A stretch of DNA of 64,000 bases, from positions 310,001 to 374,000 of the forward strand of contig NZ_JBHSWJ010000002.1 of assembly GCF_042661605.1 (NCBI RefSeq), in the 5' to 3' direction. The notes below the pieces were generated by a model. It had not been told where the DNA came from and made no database searches. It saw only the letters and a list, made by a program, of their open reading frames with translations. Shown here piece after piece: positions 43,821 to 52,977 of the stretch. The position numbers and the translations under genes were made by a program. This stretch comes from Branchiibius cervicis. GTDB taxonomy: Bacteria; Actinomycetota; Actinomycetes; Actinomycetales; Dermatophilaceae. How positions within the stretch are numbered: the stretch's first letter is position 1; each line of letters begins with the position of its first letter.

Positions 43821-45170
43821 ATGACACGGACCACGACTCGCCGCACGGCATCCAATGGCGTACGCCGCACGCTGGGTGTCGTCGGGACGACCGGGCTGGT
43901 TGGCGGACTGGCGTTGGTCGGGATGGGCGCCGTCGCGGCTCCCCGCGCGGACGCGGCCACCACCACGACGGTGTCGAAGTCGATGAAAGCCAGCTGCATC
44001 TACTGGGGTCAGGACCTCGGCATCTGGTCGGTCGACGTCACCGCCGAACTGCCGACCACGGTGGCTCCGGGCGCGGCGTACGACGCCCCTGCGCTGACGG
44101 TGAAGGTCACGACGTCACTCAAGGCGGCGAACACTCTCCGCGGTCTGAACGTCGATTACATCTATAACGGTTCGAGCGCGGCAAAGTACTCCGTTTTCGG
44201 TGCGACCCAGACCGCGGCGTTGACCTTCCCCCAGACCACGATCCCGGCCACCGGCGCGCTGGTGACGCTCGCCAAGGGCTCGGGCGCTGCTGGCTCGGCT
44301 CCGCCCACAGAGGGCACCTACCCGGTGGTCGTCGGTGACTTCCATGTGGAGATGACCGCACACCACAGCGCGGACGACGACGGGAACGTCGAGCCTCCGA
44401 GCGTCCTTGGCGTCGACTGCACGATGCAGGGCACCGACGCGGATCGCACCCTGACCAACATCAACGTCACCAATGGCTCGACGACCCCGCCGCCGTCGAC
44501 CACCAGCACCACCGAGCCGACGACGCCGCCGCCGTCGACCACCAGCACCACGGAGCCGACGACGCCGCCGCCGTCGACCACCAGCACCACCGAGCCGACG
44601 ACGCCGCCGCCGTCGACCACCAGCACCACGGAGCCGACGACGCCGCCGCCGTCGACCACCGGCACCACGGAGCCGACGACCCCGCCGCCGTCGACCACCA
44701 GCACCCTTCCCACGTCCCCGCCGCCGACGGGCACCACTGCGCCGAGCCCCTCGGGTGCGACGGTGACGCTGAACCGGTCGTCGTACGCGCCGGGTGACCC
44801 GTTCACCCTCAGCGCGTCCGGCTTCAAGCCGAATGAGAAGGGCATCAGCATCGTGGCCCACTCGGCTCCGGTCACGCTGGCCACCAACCTGACCGCGGAC
44901 GCCAACGGCAACCTGACCTACTCCGGCACCATCCCGAACAGCCTCGCGGCCGGAACCCACACCATCGAGGTCGTGGGTTCGGTGTCCGGGTCCGCCACCT
45001 TCACCGTTGTCCCCGCTTCGGTGGTCACGCCCAGCACCGTGCAGACGGGTTCCGTCGCCAGCACGACGGGCGGCAACATGATCACTGCCGCGGGCTTCGG
45101 CCTGACCGCCATCGGGGCTGTTGCGCTGGGAGGTGCGGTCCTCGCCGGTCGCAAGCGTGAGCAGCAGTAA
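43821..45170 (+). CDS. Secreted, C-terminally anchored surface protein with Thr/Pro repeat stalk
   Basis: A 449-residue protein. The signal peptide has the hydrophobic core TLGVVGTTGLVGGLALVGMG and a cleavage region near PRADAAT. Residues about 30-215 form a folded domain with two cysteines (KASCIYWG and GVDCTMQG). Then come six copies of a 13-residue TTPPPSTTSTTEP-type repeat as an extended stalk. A second beta domain follows (VTLNRSSYAPGDPFTLSASG). The C-terminus has VQTGS, a hydrophobic helix (AAGFGLTAIGAVALGGAVLA) and the basic tail GRKREQQ, as in sorted proteins. A sortase gene overlaps its end. ATG at 43821 follows GGAGGAGA. Confidence 0.83.
   Translation: MTRTTTRRTASNGVRRTLGVVGTTGLVGGLALVGMGAVAAPRADAATTTTVSKSMKASCIYWGQDLGIWSVDVTAELPTTVAPGAAYDAPALTVKVTTSLKAANTLRGLNVDYIYNGSSAAKYSVFGATQTAALTFPQTTIPATGALVTLAKGSGAAGSAPPTEGTYPVVVGDFHVEMTAHHSADDDGNVEPPSVLGVDCTMQGTDADRTLTNINVTNGSTTPPPSTTSTTEPTTPPPSTTSTTEPTTPPPSTTSTTEPTTPPPSTTSTTEPTTPPPSTTGTTEPTTPPPSTTSTLPTSPPPTGTTAPSPSGATVTLNRSSYAPGDPFTLSASGFKPNEKGISIVAHSAPVTLATNLTADANGNLTYSGTIPNSLAAGTHTIEVVGSVSGSATFTVVPASVVTPSTVQTGSVASTTGGNMITAAGFGLTAIGAVALGGAVLAGRKREQQ
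44481..44714 (+). repeat. 39-bp coding tandem repeat (six copies)
   Basis: Six consecutive 39-bp units encode the Thr/Pro stalk of the surface protein. Units differ mainly at third positions and one Ser-to-Gly change, and the last is partial. Copy number in such stalks often varies between strains. Confidence 0.9.
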
Positions 45171-45939
45171 CACCAGGAAGCGCGGCTTTCTCGCAGTAGC
45201 GGGAGCCACCCTGGCGGCGGCGGGCCTGGTGTCCGCCGCCGCCGGGTGCTCGCAGTCTGAGAGTGCGACCCCGGGTACCACCCTGGGCAGTGTGGCTCCG
45301 CCCTCGATCGCGCAGTACGTCCCGCCGACCACCAGCTCTGCACCCACCGCGTCCTCGCCTGCCGCATCTTCCCCGGCTGCCGGGTCGAAACCGTCCGCGA
45401 CCGGTTCGGCGTCGTCCGGCGGGTCTGCCGTCCACGGCAGCGGCGCCGCGGTGTCCGGTCACAACTCGGCCACGCCGCAGGGCACGCCCACTGAGGTGTT
45501 CGTCTTCAATGCGGCCGGCAAGACCATCGTCAACGCCTCGCTGATGCCGATCTTCGTCGATCCGCAGGGCATTCTCGCCCCACCCGGTGGCGTGGCGGGT
45601 GTCCTGAGCGATCGCGGCTGGGCGATGCCCGGTTACCAGGGCGCAGCCATCCTGGCCGGACACGTGACGTACGGCGGCGTGCCCGACACGTTCTACAACC
45701 TGCCGGAGGTGGTGCCCGGCAACAAGATCATCGTTCGCTACAGCAGCGGTGACCAGGTCACCTTCGTGACCACCAAATCGGCGGCCAAGCCCAAATCGAC
45801 GCTGAGCAAGGACGGCAGTGTGTGGGACAACGCAAGCCCGACGCCGGTGCTGCGGCTGATCACCTGCGATCCGAAGACCCCGATCAAGGACGGCCACTTC
45901 GAGGGCAACTGGGTGGTCTGGGCCAACCTTTCCTCGTAG
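45157..45939 (+). CDS. Class F-like sortase
   Basis: About 260 residues. The N-terminal hydrophobic segment FLAVAGATLAAAGLVSAAAG ends at a cysteine, so it could be a lipoprotein or a signal anchor. A Ser/Ala/Pro-rich linker follows. The sortase domain has the catalytic His in GAAILAGHVTY and the Cys in LRLITCDP. The usual arginine is not obvious; the last strand reads GNWVVWANL. GTG at 45157 overlaps the surface-protein gene by 14 bp, so that protein is its likely substrate. Confidence 0.78.
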   Translation: MSSSNTRKRGFLAVAGATLAAAGLVSAAAGCSQSESATPGTTLGSVAPPSIAQYVPPTTSSAPTASSPAASSPAAGSKPSATGSASSGGSAVHGSGAAVSGHNSATPQGTPTEVFVFNAAGKTIVNASLMPIFVDPQGILAPPGGVAGVLSDRGWAMPGYQGAAILAGHVTYGGVPDTFYNLPEVVPGNKIIVRYSSGDQVTFVTTKSAAKPKSTLSKDGSVWDNASPTPVLRLITCDPKTPIKDGHFEGNWVVWANLSS

Positions 45940-45947
45940 GGCATCCG

Positions 45948-47107
45948 CTACTTGTCGATGTCTCCGACCACGAAGAACATCGAGCCGAGGATCGCGACCA
46001 TGTCGGCGAGTAATTGCCCCGGCAGCATCGCCGCCAGCACCGAGACGTTGTTGAAGGATGCCGACCGCAGCTTGAGCCGCCACGGTGTCTTCTCACCGCG
46101 CGATACCAGGTAGTAGCCGTTGAAGCCGAGCGGGTTCTCCGTGGCGAGATAGTCCGTGCCCTCCGGCACCTTGAGCACCTTGGGTAGTTTCACGTTCACT
46201 GGTCCTTCCGGCAGCGTCCTCAAGCGCTCGACGCACGCATCGGCCAGATCGAGGCTGACGTGGATCTGCTCCAGCAGCACCTCGAGGCGGGCCAGACAAT
46301 CCCCCGCAGCGCGCGTGACGACCCGGCCCGGTCCGCTGGGGCCGAACAACTCGGCGTACGCCAGATAGGGCTGGTCGCGGCGCAGGTCCACGTCCAGACC
46401 CGACGCGCGGGCGATCGGTCCGCTCACGCCGTACGCCGTGATGGTGCCCTGGTCGAGCACCCCCACCCCGCGGGTGCGGGCGGTGAGGATCTCGTTGCCC
46501 AGCAACATGCCTTCCAGATCCGGCAGTCGCCGGCGCACCGCGGCGACAGCCGCCGACACGTTGTCCAACCAGCCGGCCGGTAGTTCGTCCCGCAGCCCCC
46601 GACCCGGTTGAACATGTAGTGCATCCGTCCGCCGGAGATCTGCTCCATGACCGCCTGCAACTCTTCGCGCTCGCGGAAGGAGTAGAAGATCGGGGTCATT
46701 GCGCCGAGTTCGAGCGGATAGGAGCCGGCGAACATCAGGTGGTTCAGCACCCGGTTCAGCTCGGCGAGCAGGGTGCGGGTCCAGGTGGCGCGCTCGGGCA
46801 CCTCCATGCCCAGCATCCGCTCGACCAGCAGGGCCAAGCCGATCTCGCTGCTGAACGCCGACAACCAGTCGTGCCGGTTCGCGAGCACCATGATCTGGCG
46901 GTAGTCGCGGACCTCGAAGAGCTTCTCCGCGCCGCGGTGCATGTAGCCGACGATGGGTTCGGCCGCCACGATGCGCTCACCGTCGAGGGTGACGCGCAGC
47001 CGCAGCACCCCGTGGGTGGCCGGGTGCTGCGGGCCGATGTTCAGGACCATGTCCGCGGTGGCCAGTCCGCCGGCTCCGACGCCGACGGTGACTTCGCGGG
47101 TGGCCAT
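45948..47107 (-). CDS. nuoD: NuoD-like (49 kDa) NADH dehydrogenase subunit, solitary (one apparent frameshift)
   Basis: Adding one base to the C5 run 46596-46600 joins FNRVGG to LRDELPAGWLDNVSAAV, giving about 386 residues. The N-terminus has the signature NIGPQHPATHGVLRL, then PIVGYMHRGAEKLFE and MHYMFNRVGG; the C-terminus ends with SMFFVVGDIDK. In complex I this subunit helps form the quinone site. No other nuo gene is in the window. It follows the EamA gene by five bases on the same strand. It may be a paralogue with another partner, or part of a dispersed complex. Confidence 0.83.
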
Positions 47108-47112
47108 GGTGG

Positions 47113-48093
47113 CTAGTCTGCCAGTCGGACGTCCCGGGATTCGCCCAGCCGCACCAGCACCACGCCACTGATCACGATCAAGCCGCCGACCAACTGGATG
47201 ACCGCGGGGACCTCACCGGCGAACAGCCAGGCGAACAGCACCGCGAAGAGCACCTCCGACAGCGCCACGAAGGATGCAACGCGCGCGCCCAGATCCCGGG
47301 CTGCGACGACGCCGGCCACGTAGGCGAACGCCGCTGAGATGACCGCGATCCCGAGCAGCGGCACGATGAAGGAGGTCGTGTGCCCGGCCAGATGGACCGG
47401 GGCCGTGCTTGCGTGCACGTCGACGGCGCCGGTCAGTCCGGCGACGATGAGGGCCACCGCGCCGAGTTGCATGCCGATGCCGGCGAGCGCCAGCGAGGGC
47501 AGGCCGCCACCGGGACTGCTGGCGATGACGAAGTACGCCGCGGCGCAGGCGGCCGCGATCAGGCCCCACATCACGCCGGCGCCGGACAGCTGCGCCCCGC
47601 CGAACACGTTGAGCACCAACAGAAGTCCGAGGATGGAAGCGGCGGCGCCGATCAGGACCAGCCGGTGCGGCGTACGGCGAGTGGTGACCCAGGCGAGCAG
47701 CACCAGCCACAGCGGGGCGGTGTACTCCAGGAGCAGGGCGACCCCGATGGACAACGTCTGGATGGCGCTGAAGTAGGCCAGTTGTGCACCCGCGACACCG
47801 GCCAGGCCGTAGCCGGTGATCGGCCGCCAGTTAGGCAGGACCAGATGCCACCGGCCGCGCATCTGCCAGACGGTGATGGGCAGCAGCACCAACGCAGCGA
47901 TGACGATCCGGCCGGTCACGGCCGCGGCCGGTGACCAGCCCGCGTGCAGCAGCGACTTCGCGAACGGCCCGGACATCCCGAACGCGGCGGCTGACGCGAT
48001 CGCGAGGATCAGCCCGGCGAACCGGTGGTGTCCAGGAGCGGCCTCGTCACTCGACAGTGCCGGGACGACGGCGTCCGGGGCAGTCGCGCTCAC
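47113..48093 (-). CDS. EamA/DMT-family transporter
   Basis: A 326-residue protein with ten predicted transmembrane helices in two EamA repeats, beginning AGLILAIASAAAFGMSGPFA and, in the second half, GVMWGLIAAACAAAYFVIAS. Relatives export amino acids or metabolites such as threonine and homoserine; the substrate here is unknown. It is divergent from a CGNR zinc-finger regulator across a gap with nested inverted repeats, a common arrangement for such pairs. Confidence 0.87.
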   Translation of the reverse strand: MSATAPDAVVPALSSDEAAPGHHRFAGLILAIASAAAFGMSGPFAKSLLHAGWSPAAAVTGRIVIAALVLLPITVWQMRGRWHLVLPNWRPITGYGLAGVAGAQLAYFSAIQTLSIGVALLLEYTAPLWLVLLAWVTTRRTPHRLVLIGAAASILGLLLVLNVFGGAQLSGAGVMWGLIAAACAAAYFVIASSPGGGLPSLALAGIGMQLGAVALIVAGLTGAVDVHASTAPVHLAGHTTSFIVPLLGIAVISAAFAYVAGVVAARDLGARVASFVALSEVLFAVLFAWLFAGEVPAVIQLVGGLIVISGVVLVRLGESRDVRLAD

Positions 48094-48108
48094 GACACCT
48101 CCTGTAAT

Positions 48109-48187
48109 GGGCTAACGAGCTCTATACTCCTGACAACCAGGTCAGCCTAGGGTGCCGCCTGGTTACCGGTCAACGAGCGGTTAGCCC
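48109..48187. promoter_or_regulatory. Nested inverted repeats between EamA and CGNR genes
   Basis: GGGCTAAC (48109-48116) mirrors GTTAGCCC (48180-48187). Inside them AACCAGG (48135-48141) mirrors CCTGGTT (48158-48164). These probably are operator half-sites for the divergent CGNR regulator. Confidence 0.5.
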
Positions 48188-48218
48188 CTTACCGCCGCTC
48201 TTCATCAAGGAGTCGCCC

Positions 48219-48758
48219 ATGGCGTTCGGCTACGACACCGACATGGCGCTGCGAGCCGCAGCGGCGCTGGCCAACTCCGAGCACGCCGCACCCGACGGGC
48301 TGAGCACCGTGCAGGACCTCGCGGATTTCGTACTGGCCTGGGGGTGGACCGGCACCGTTCTGGGGACCCCCGCCGAACTTCGCCAGGTGCGCGACATCCG
48401 CGCGCAGGTGCGCTCGCTCTGGGCGCCGGATGAGCACGCCGCGGTCGAGCGGGTCAACGTGCTGCTGGATCAGGCCAATGCCGTGCCGCAACTGGTCAAG
48501 CACGACGAATACGACTGGCATCTACACGCCACCCCATCCGATGCGCCGCTGGCGACCCGGATGGTGGTCGAGGCGGCCATGGCCGTCGTGGACGTGATCC
48601 GCGATCGGGAGTTCGACCGGCTGCGGGTGTGCGCGGCCGACGACTGCGACAACGTGCTGATCGACCTGACCAGGAACCGCTCCCGCCGCTTCTGCGACGC
48701 CGGCTGCGGCAACCGGCTCAACGTGGCGGCGTTCCGGGCCCGGCAAGCGGGCAGCTGA
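48219..48758 (+). CDS. CGNR zinc-finger transcriptional regulator
   Basis: A 179-residue protein. The N-terminal part is the ABATE/stress-type domain (LADFVLAWGWTG, LRQVRDIRAQVRSLW). The C-terminal zinc finger has Cys in RLRVCAADDCDNVLID and FCDAGCGNRLNVAAFRAR, giving the family name. ATG at 48219 has AAGGAG seven bases upstream. It probably regulates the divergent EamA transporter gene through the inverted repeats between them. Its end overlaps the convergent MidA gene by 41 bp. Confidence 0.88.
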   Translation: MAFGYDTDMALRAAAALANSEHAAPDGLSTVQDLADFVLAWGWTGTVLGTPAELRQVRDIRAQVRSLWAPDEHAAVERVNVLLDQANAVPQLVKHDEYDWHLHATPSDAPLATRMVVEAAMAVVDVIRDREFDRLRVCAADDCDNVLIDLTRNRSRRFCDAGCGNRLNVAAFRARQAGS

Positions 48759-49674
48759 GCGCCCACCAGAACCCGCCGAGCCCGCCCGGATCCCGGGCCG
48801 CAGCCAATGCGGTACGCCGAGCCAAGCCGTCCAGATAATCGGCCGGTGCCGTGCGGGCCAGGTCGAGCGACGGTGCCGGCGCCTGAATGCCCAACCTCGA
48901 GAACGCTTCTCGTTGGGTGAAGAGTTCGCCGGCTCCGAGCGAGTCCATCGCCACGTGCGCGGTCACGTCGGTGCTTCCGTCGAATCGCGGGATCGCGGTC
49001 ACGCCGCCGCGATAGCCGATCAACGTGCCACCGGCCGGGCGGTCGCCCTGCAGATGGCCGTAGTCGATGGCGAGCACCGCCAGCGCTCCCCGCGAGCACA
49101 GATCCCGGTAGGCGCGGTCGCGCGGCAGGCCGATCTCGACACGGTCACCCGCCGCCGGGTCCGCCACCGGCCACCACTGCTCACGCCATGCATCCTCCGG
49201 TCCGGCCAGTTCGCCGCCCAGCGCGCCATCGGCCAGGACGTCCCGCCAGGTCACGCCATCCCATTCGGCGATCGGGCACGGAACCACGTCGAGCCATTCG
49301 TTGGCGACGATCAGGGTCTGCGCGTCGGCCGGGAGGGCAGGCATGGCCGATCCGCCGCGAGAGCGCACCCACGCGACCGCCGCCGGGAGCCGGGAAGGCC
49401 GCGCGACCACGTCCACCCCGGTCAAGCGCAACGAAGGTCGCGCGGCGTGCAGTAGCGAGAGAAACTCTCCACGACCGGCGCCGACATCGAGGATGTGCGT
49501 AGCGCCCAGCCGATCGGCCAGCGCGATGACGGCCGACGCGAAGAGCTCCCCGACACCCGGGACGCCTTGTCCGGCGGTCGCGAAATGCGCTGCGGGGCCG
49601 TCGGATTGCCGATAAAAACCCCGGTCCCCGTAGAGCGCCTCGGCCCACGCGTCGATCAACGGTCGGGCGGGCAC
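48718..49674 (-). CDS. MidA/NDUFAF7-type SAM-dependent protein methyltransferase
   Basis: About 318 residues. SAM-binding motif I is ILDVGAGRGEFLSLL. The family signatures are VANEWLDVVP and YGHLQGDRPAGGTLIGYRGG, with a following DVTAHVAMDSLG. Mitochondrial NDUFAF7 dimethylates an arginine of NDUFS2, the eukaryotic NuoD homologue; a NuoD-like gene lies 1.6 kb away. The bacterial target is not established. GTG at 49674 gives the family-like start VPARPLIDAWAEALYGDRGF; the longer in-frame start would extend into the divergent panG gene. Confidence 0.83.
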   Translation of the reverse strand: MPARPLIDAWAEALYGDRGFYRQSDGPAAHFATAGQGVPGVGELFASAVIALADRLGATHILDVGAGRGEFLSLLHAARPSLRLTGVDVVARPSRLPAAVAWVRSRGGSAMPALPADAQTLIVANEWLDVVPCPIAEWDGVTWRDVLADGALGGELAGPEDAWREQWWPVADPAAGDRVEIGLPRDRAYRDLCSRGALAVLAIDYGHLQGDRPAGGTLIGYRGGVTAIPRFDGSTDVTAHVAMDSLGAGELFTQREAFSRLGIQAPAPSLDLARTAPADYLDGLARRTALAAARDPGGLGGFWWALSCPLAGPGTPPR

Positions 49675-49693
49675 GAGAACTACTGTAGGCAGC

Positions 49694-50578
49694 GTGAGCG
49701 AACTGTCCCGGCCCAATCTGCGTTTCGGTGTCGTGGGAGCGGGCCGCGCCGGCTCGGTCATCGGCGCCGCGTTGCGAGCCGCCGGTCACGAGATCGTGGC
49801 GACGAGCGCGGTCAGTGAAGCCTCCCGCCAGCGCGCCGAAGAACTGCTACCGGGCGTCCCCGTGAAGCCCGTCCAAGAAGTGGTGAGCGACGCGGACGTG
49901 GTGATCCTCGGCGTACCGGATGATGCGATTGAACCTCTCGCCAACGGACTTGCCGCCGAAAACCTCTGGGAGCCTGGAAAACTGGTGATCCATCTCAGCG
50001 GATTCCACGGTGTTGACGCGCTGGCTGCCGTGACCGTCGTGGGTGGCGACGCGATCGCCCTGCATCCGGTGATGACGTTCACCGGCACCGCCTCCGATCT
50101 GGACCGGATACCCGGCACGCCGTTCGCGATCACCGCCTCCGCGGGTGTGGGAGTCGTCGCCGAAGCCCTCGTACTCGACCTCGGCGGCGTTCCGGTCGCG
50201 ATCGCCGAAGGTGACCGGGCGGCGTACCACGCGGCCTTGGCGCACGCGGCCAACCATCTGGTGACGGTCATCGCCCAGTCCGAGCAGGTGCTGCGCGAGA
50301 TCGGGGTCGAGGATCCGGGCAGGTTCATCGCGCCGCTGGTCGAGGCCGCGACCGCCAACGCGCTCGAACGCGGTGACCGGGCCCTCACCGGTCCGGTTTC
50401 CCGAGGGGATGTCGGCACGGTGCGTGCGCATCTGGATGCGTTGGCCCAGCACAGTCCGGATATCGAGCCGGCCTATCGCGCGCTGGCCGCGGCGACGCTC
50501 GAGCGCGCTGCGCTGCGCCGGGCCATGCCGGCCGAGGCGGTGCTTCCGCTACGCGAATTGCTGAGCCGCCGCGACTGA
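49694..50578 (+). CDS. panG: Rossmann/DUF2520 protein, probable PanG-type ketopantoate reductase
   Basis: A 294-residue protein with an N-terminal NADP-binding motif FGVVGAGRAGSVIGAALRAAG and a C-terminal DUF2520 domain (AAYHAALAHAANHLVTVIAQ). DUF2520 proteins include the alternative ketopantoate reductase PanG. The gene lies five bases before panC, which uses the product pantoate, so the role is likely although not proven. No panE homologue is seen in this window. GTG 49694 starts the protein. Confidence 0.75.
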   Translation: MSELSRPNLRFGVVGAGRAGSVIGAALRAAGHEIVATSAVSEASRQRAEELLPGVPVKPVQEVVSDADVVILGVPDDAIEPLANGLAAENLWEPGKLVIHLSGFHGVDALAAVTVVGGDAIALHPVMTFTGTASDLDRIPGTPFAITASAGVGVVAEALVLDLGGVPVAIAEGDRAAYHAALAHAANHLVTVIAQSEQVLREIGVEDPGRFIAPLVEAATANALERGDRALTGPVSRGDVGTVRAHLDALAQHSPDIEPAYRALAAATLERAALRRAMPAEAVLPLRELLSRRD

Positions 50579-50583
50579 GTACC

Positions 50584-51450
50584 GTGAGCGCCATGACGAC
50601 GCAGTTGGTGCACACCCGTGAGGAATTACGCGACGCACGGGCGGCGCTGCCCGGGCGGGTCGCCGTGGTGATGACCATGGGAGCGTTGCACCCCGGACAC
50701 GCGCAACTGATCGCTCAGGCCCGCAAGGAAGCCGACAGTGTCGTGGTCACGATCTTCCTGAACCCCTTGCAGTTCGCCGCCGGGGAGGATCTGTCCCGGT
50801 ATCCGCGAACGCTGGAGGCCGATCTGGAGATCTGCCGGGAGCAGGGCGTGGATCTGGTTTTCGCCCCGACGCCCGACGTCATGTATCCCGACGGCGAGCC
50901 CGGTATCCGGGTCAGCGCCGGCGCACTGGGGTCGGTGCTCGAAGGGTCCTCGCGCCCGGGGCATTTCGACGGTGTGCTCACCGTTGTCGCCAAGCTGTTC
51001 CATCTGGTGCGACCTGATCTGGCCTACTTCGGGCAGAAGGACGCCCAGCAGTTGCTGCTCATCCGGCGGATGGCCACCGATCTGGACTTCCCGATCGAGG
51101 TCATCGCGGTGCCGACGGTCCGCGAGGCCGACGATCTGGCCATGTCCTCGCGCAACGTCTATCTGACCTCCACTGACCGAGAGGCGGCGCTGTCCTTGTC
51201 GCGTGCCCTGCGCGCAGGCGAGGCGCAGGCTGCGCGCGGTCCGGCGGCCATCCGCCGGGCCGCCCGCGATGTGCTCGTCCGCGAACCGCTGGCCCAGGTC
51301 GACTATCTGGTGCTGGTCGATCCGGTCCGGCTGGAGGAAGTGCCCGAGTGGTATCACGGCACCGCCATCCTTGCCGTGGCTGCGCGTGTCGGAACGACTC
51401 GGCTCATCGACAACCTGCCGATCACCGTGGGGCCGGTCGCGCCGGCCTGA
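50584..51450 (+). CDS. panC: Pantothenate synthetase
   Basis: A 288-residue ATP-dependent ligase joining pantoate and beta-alanine to form pantothenate. Signatures are VVMTMGALHPGHAQLI (nucleotide-binding HxGH), TIFLNPLQF, YFGQKDAQQLLLI and MSSRNVYLT. GTG at 50584 begins the protein. It is probably translated with the DUF2520 gene in front. Confidence 0.95.
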   Translation: MSAMTTQLVHTREELRDARAALPGRVAVVMTMGALHPGHAQLIAQARKEADSVVVTIFLNPLQFAAGEDLSRYPRTLEADLEICREQGVDLVFAPTPDVMYPDGEPGIRVSAGALGSVLEGSSRPGHFDGVLTVVAKLFHLVRPDLAYFGQKDAQQLLLIRRMATDLDFPIEVIAVPTVREADDLAMSSRNVYLTSTDREAALSLSRALRAGEAQAARGPAAIRRAARDVLVREPLAQVDYLVLVDPVRLEEVPEWYHGTAILAVAARVGTTRLIDNLPITVGPVAPA

Positions 51451-51513
51451 GGCGCTCATCGCGATGTCGGATTCCTGCTAGCCCCGGGTCAGGCGGGGGC
51501 GCAGACTGAGGGC

Positions 51514-52977
51514 ATGCGTTTGAGCACCGCGACCTGTCTGGCCGCCGTCCACAGTCGCGATGCGCGATTCGACGGCTGGTTCGTGACGGCGGTCCGCAGC
51601 ACCAGGATCTATTGCCGTCCCAGTTGCCCGGCCACGCCGCCGCGCGCCGACCGGATCGACTTCCTGCCGTCCGCGGCTGCCGCGGTCGCTCGTGGGTATC
51701 GCGCCTGCAAGCGCTGTCTGCCCGATGCCACACCCGGTTCGCCCGAGTGGAACGTGCGCGACGATCTGGTCGCCCGGGCGATGCGGTTGATCGCCGACGG
51801 AGTCGTCGAGCGTGAAGGCGTCGAAGGCCTGTCCCGGCGGCTGGGGTACAGCAGTCGGCAGATCGAGCGGGTGGTCAGCGAACAGCTGGGTGCCGGTCCG
51901 CTGGCCATGGCCCGGTCGCAACGCGCGCAGACCGCGCGGATCCTGATCGAGACCACTGCGATGCCGTTCGCGGACATTGCGTTCGCGGCCGGTTTCGGCA
52001 GCATCCGCTCGATGAACGACGTCGTGCGCACCACGTTCGCGCTCACCCCCACCCAGTTGCGCGCCCGCCGGTCGCCGCTGCGCGCCACGGACCCGCCTGC
52101 CTGGCACCGCATCGATCTGCGCTTGCCGATGCGCCTGCCGTTCTGGCCCGACAACGTCTTCGGTCATCTGGTCGCCACCGGGGTGCCCGGGGTCGAGGAG
52201 TGGCGCGACGGCGCCTATCGCCGCACCCTGCGATTGACGTACGGCGCGGGCATCGTCGCGCTGCGACCGGCACCTGATCACGTGGGGACCACCGTCTGGT
52301 TGCGGGATGTACGCGATCTGCAGACCGCAGTCAGCCGCTGCCGGTTCCTGCTGGATCTGGACGCCGATCCGCAAGCGGTCGACGCGGCGCTCGCGCGCGA
52401 TCCCCGTCTGGCACCGATGATCGCGGCCGCCCCCGGGCGCCGGGTCCCGCACACCACCGATCCGGTCGAGATGGCCTTGCGGATCGTGCTGGGGCAACAG
52501 ATCTCCACCCGGGCTGCGCGCACGCACGCCGCCCGTTTGACGGCCGCGCTCGGGGAGACCATCAGCGACCCTGGGGGCCGCCTCACCGGCCTCTTCCCCA
52601 CGGCAGAGGTGGTCGCCGGCGCCCCGGACGACGTGCTCGCGATGCCGACGACCCGGAAGCGGACCTTGCGATCACTGGCTCGCGCATTGGCCGACGAAGA
52701 GATCGATGTTTCGCCCGGCGCGGACTGGACACGCACGCGAACCCGGCTGCTCGACGTACCGGGAATCGGCCCCTGGTCGGTCGAGTCGATCGCCATGCGC
52801 GCGCTGGGTGATCCGGACGCGTTTCCCGCGACCGATCTGGCGGTCCGGCGCATCCTCGAACGCATCGGCCCGCCGGCCGGGAACTGGCGGCCCTGGCGGG
52901 CCTACGTCACCCAGCACCTGTGGGCCACCCTCGACCACGAAACCAACCACCTGCCGACCATGGAGGCCAGCGCATGA
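51514..52977 (+). CDS. Ada-AlkA fusion: methyl-responsive regulator with 3-methyladenine DNA glycosylase
   Basis: A 487-residue protein. The N-terminal Ada domain has the zinc and methyl-acceptor cysteines in YCRPSC and ACKRC. An AraC-type DNA-binding domain follows (LSRRLGYSSRQIERVV; FADIAFAAGFGSIRSMN). The C-terminal half is an AlkA glycosylase with LGQQISTRAARTHAARL and DVPGIGPWSVESIAMRALGD, the helix-hairpin-helix, and the catalytic Asp in FPATDLAVR. It senses and repairs alkylation damage. It overlaps ogt by ATGA, forming an adaptive-response operon. Confidence 0.92.
   Translation: MRLSTATCLAAVHSRDARFDGWFVTAVRSTRIYCRPSCPATPPRADRIDFLPSAAAAVARGYRACKRCLPDATPGSPEWNVRDDLVARAMRLIADGVVEREGVEGLSRRLGYSSRQIERVVSEQLGAGPLAMARSQRAQTARILIETTAMPFADIAFAAGFGSIRSMNDVVRTTFALTPTQLRARRSPLRATDPPAWHRIDLRLPMRLPFWPDNVFGHLVATGVPGVEEWRDGAYRRTLRLTYGAGIVALRPAPDHVGTTVWLRDVRDLQTAVSRCRFLLDLDADPQAVDAALARDPRLAPMIAAAPGRRVPHTTDPVEMALRIVLGQQISTRAARTHAARLTAALGETISDPGGRLTGLFPTAEVVAGAPDDVLAMPTTRKRTLRSLARALADEEIDVSPGADWTRTRTRLLDVPGIGPWSVESIAMRALGDPDAFPATDLAVRRILERIGPPAGNWRPWRAYVTQHLWATLDHETNHLPTMEASA

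Noticed and set aside
44481..44714. Tandem repeats as a possible CRISPR or intergenic satellite
   Set aside because: The units are contiguous, 39 bp, in frame and encode a Thr/Pro stalk; there are no spacers.
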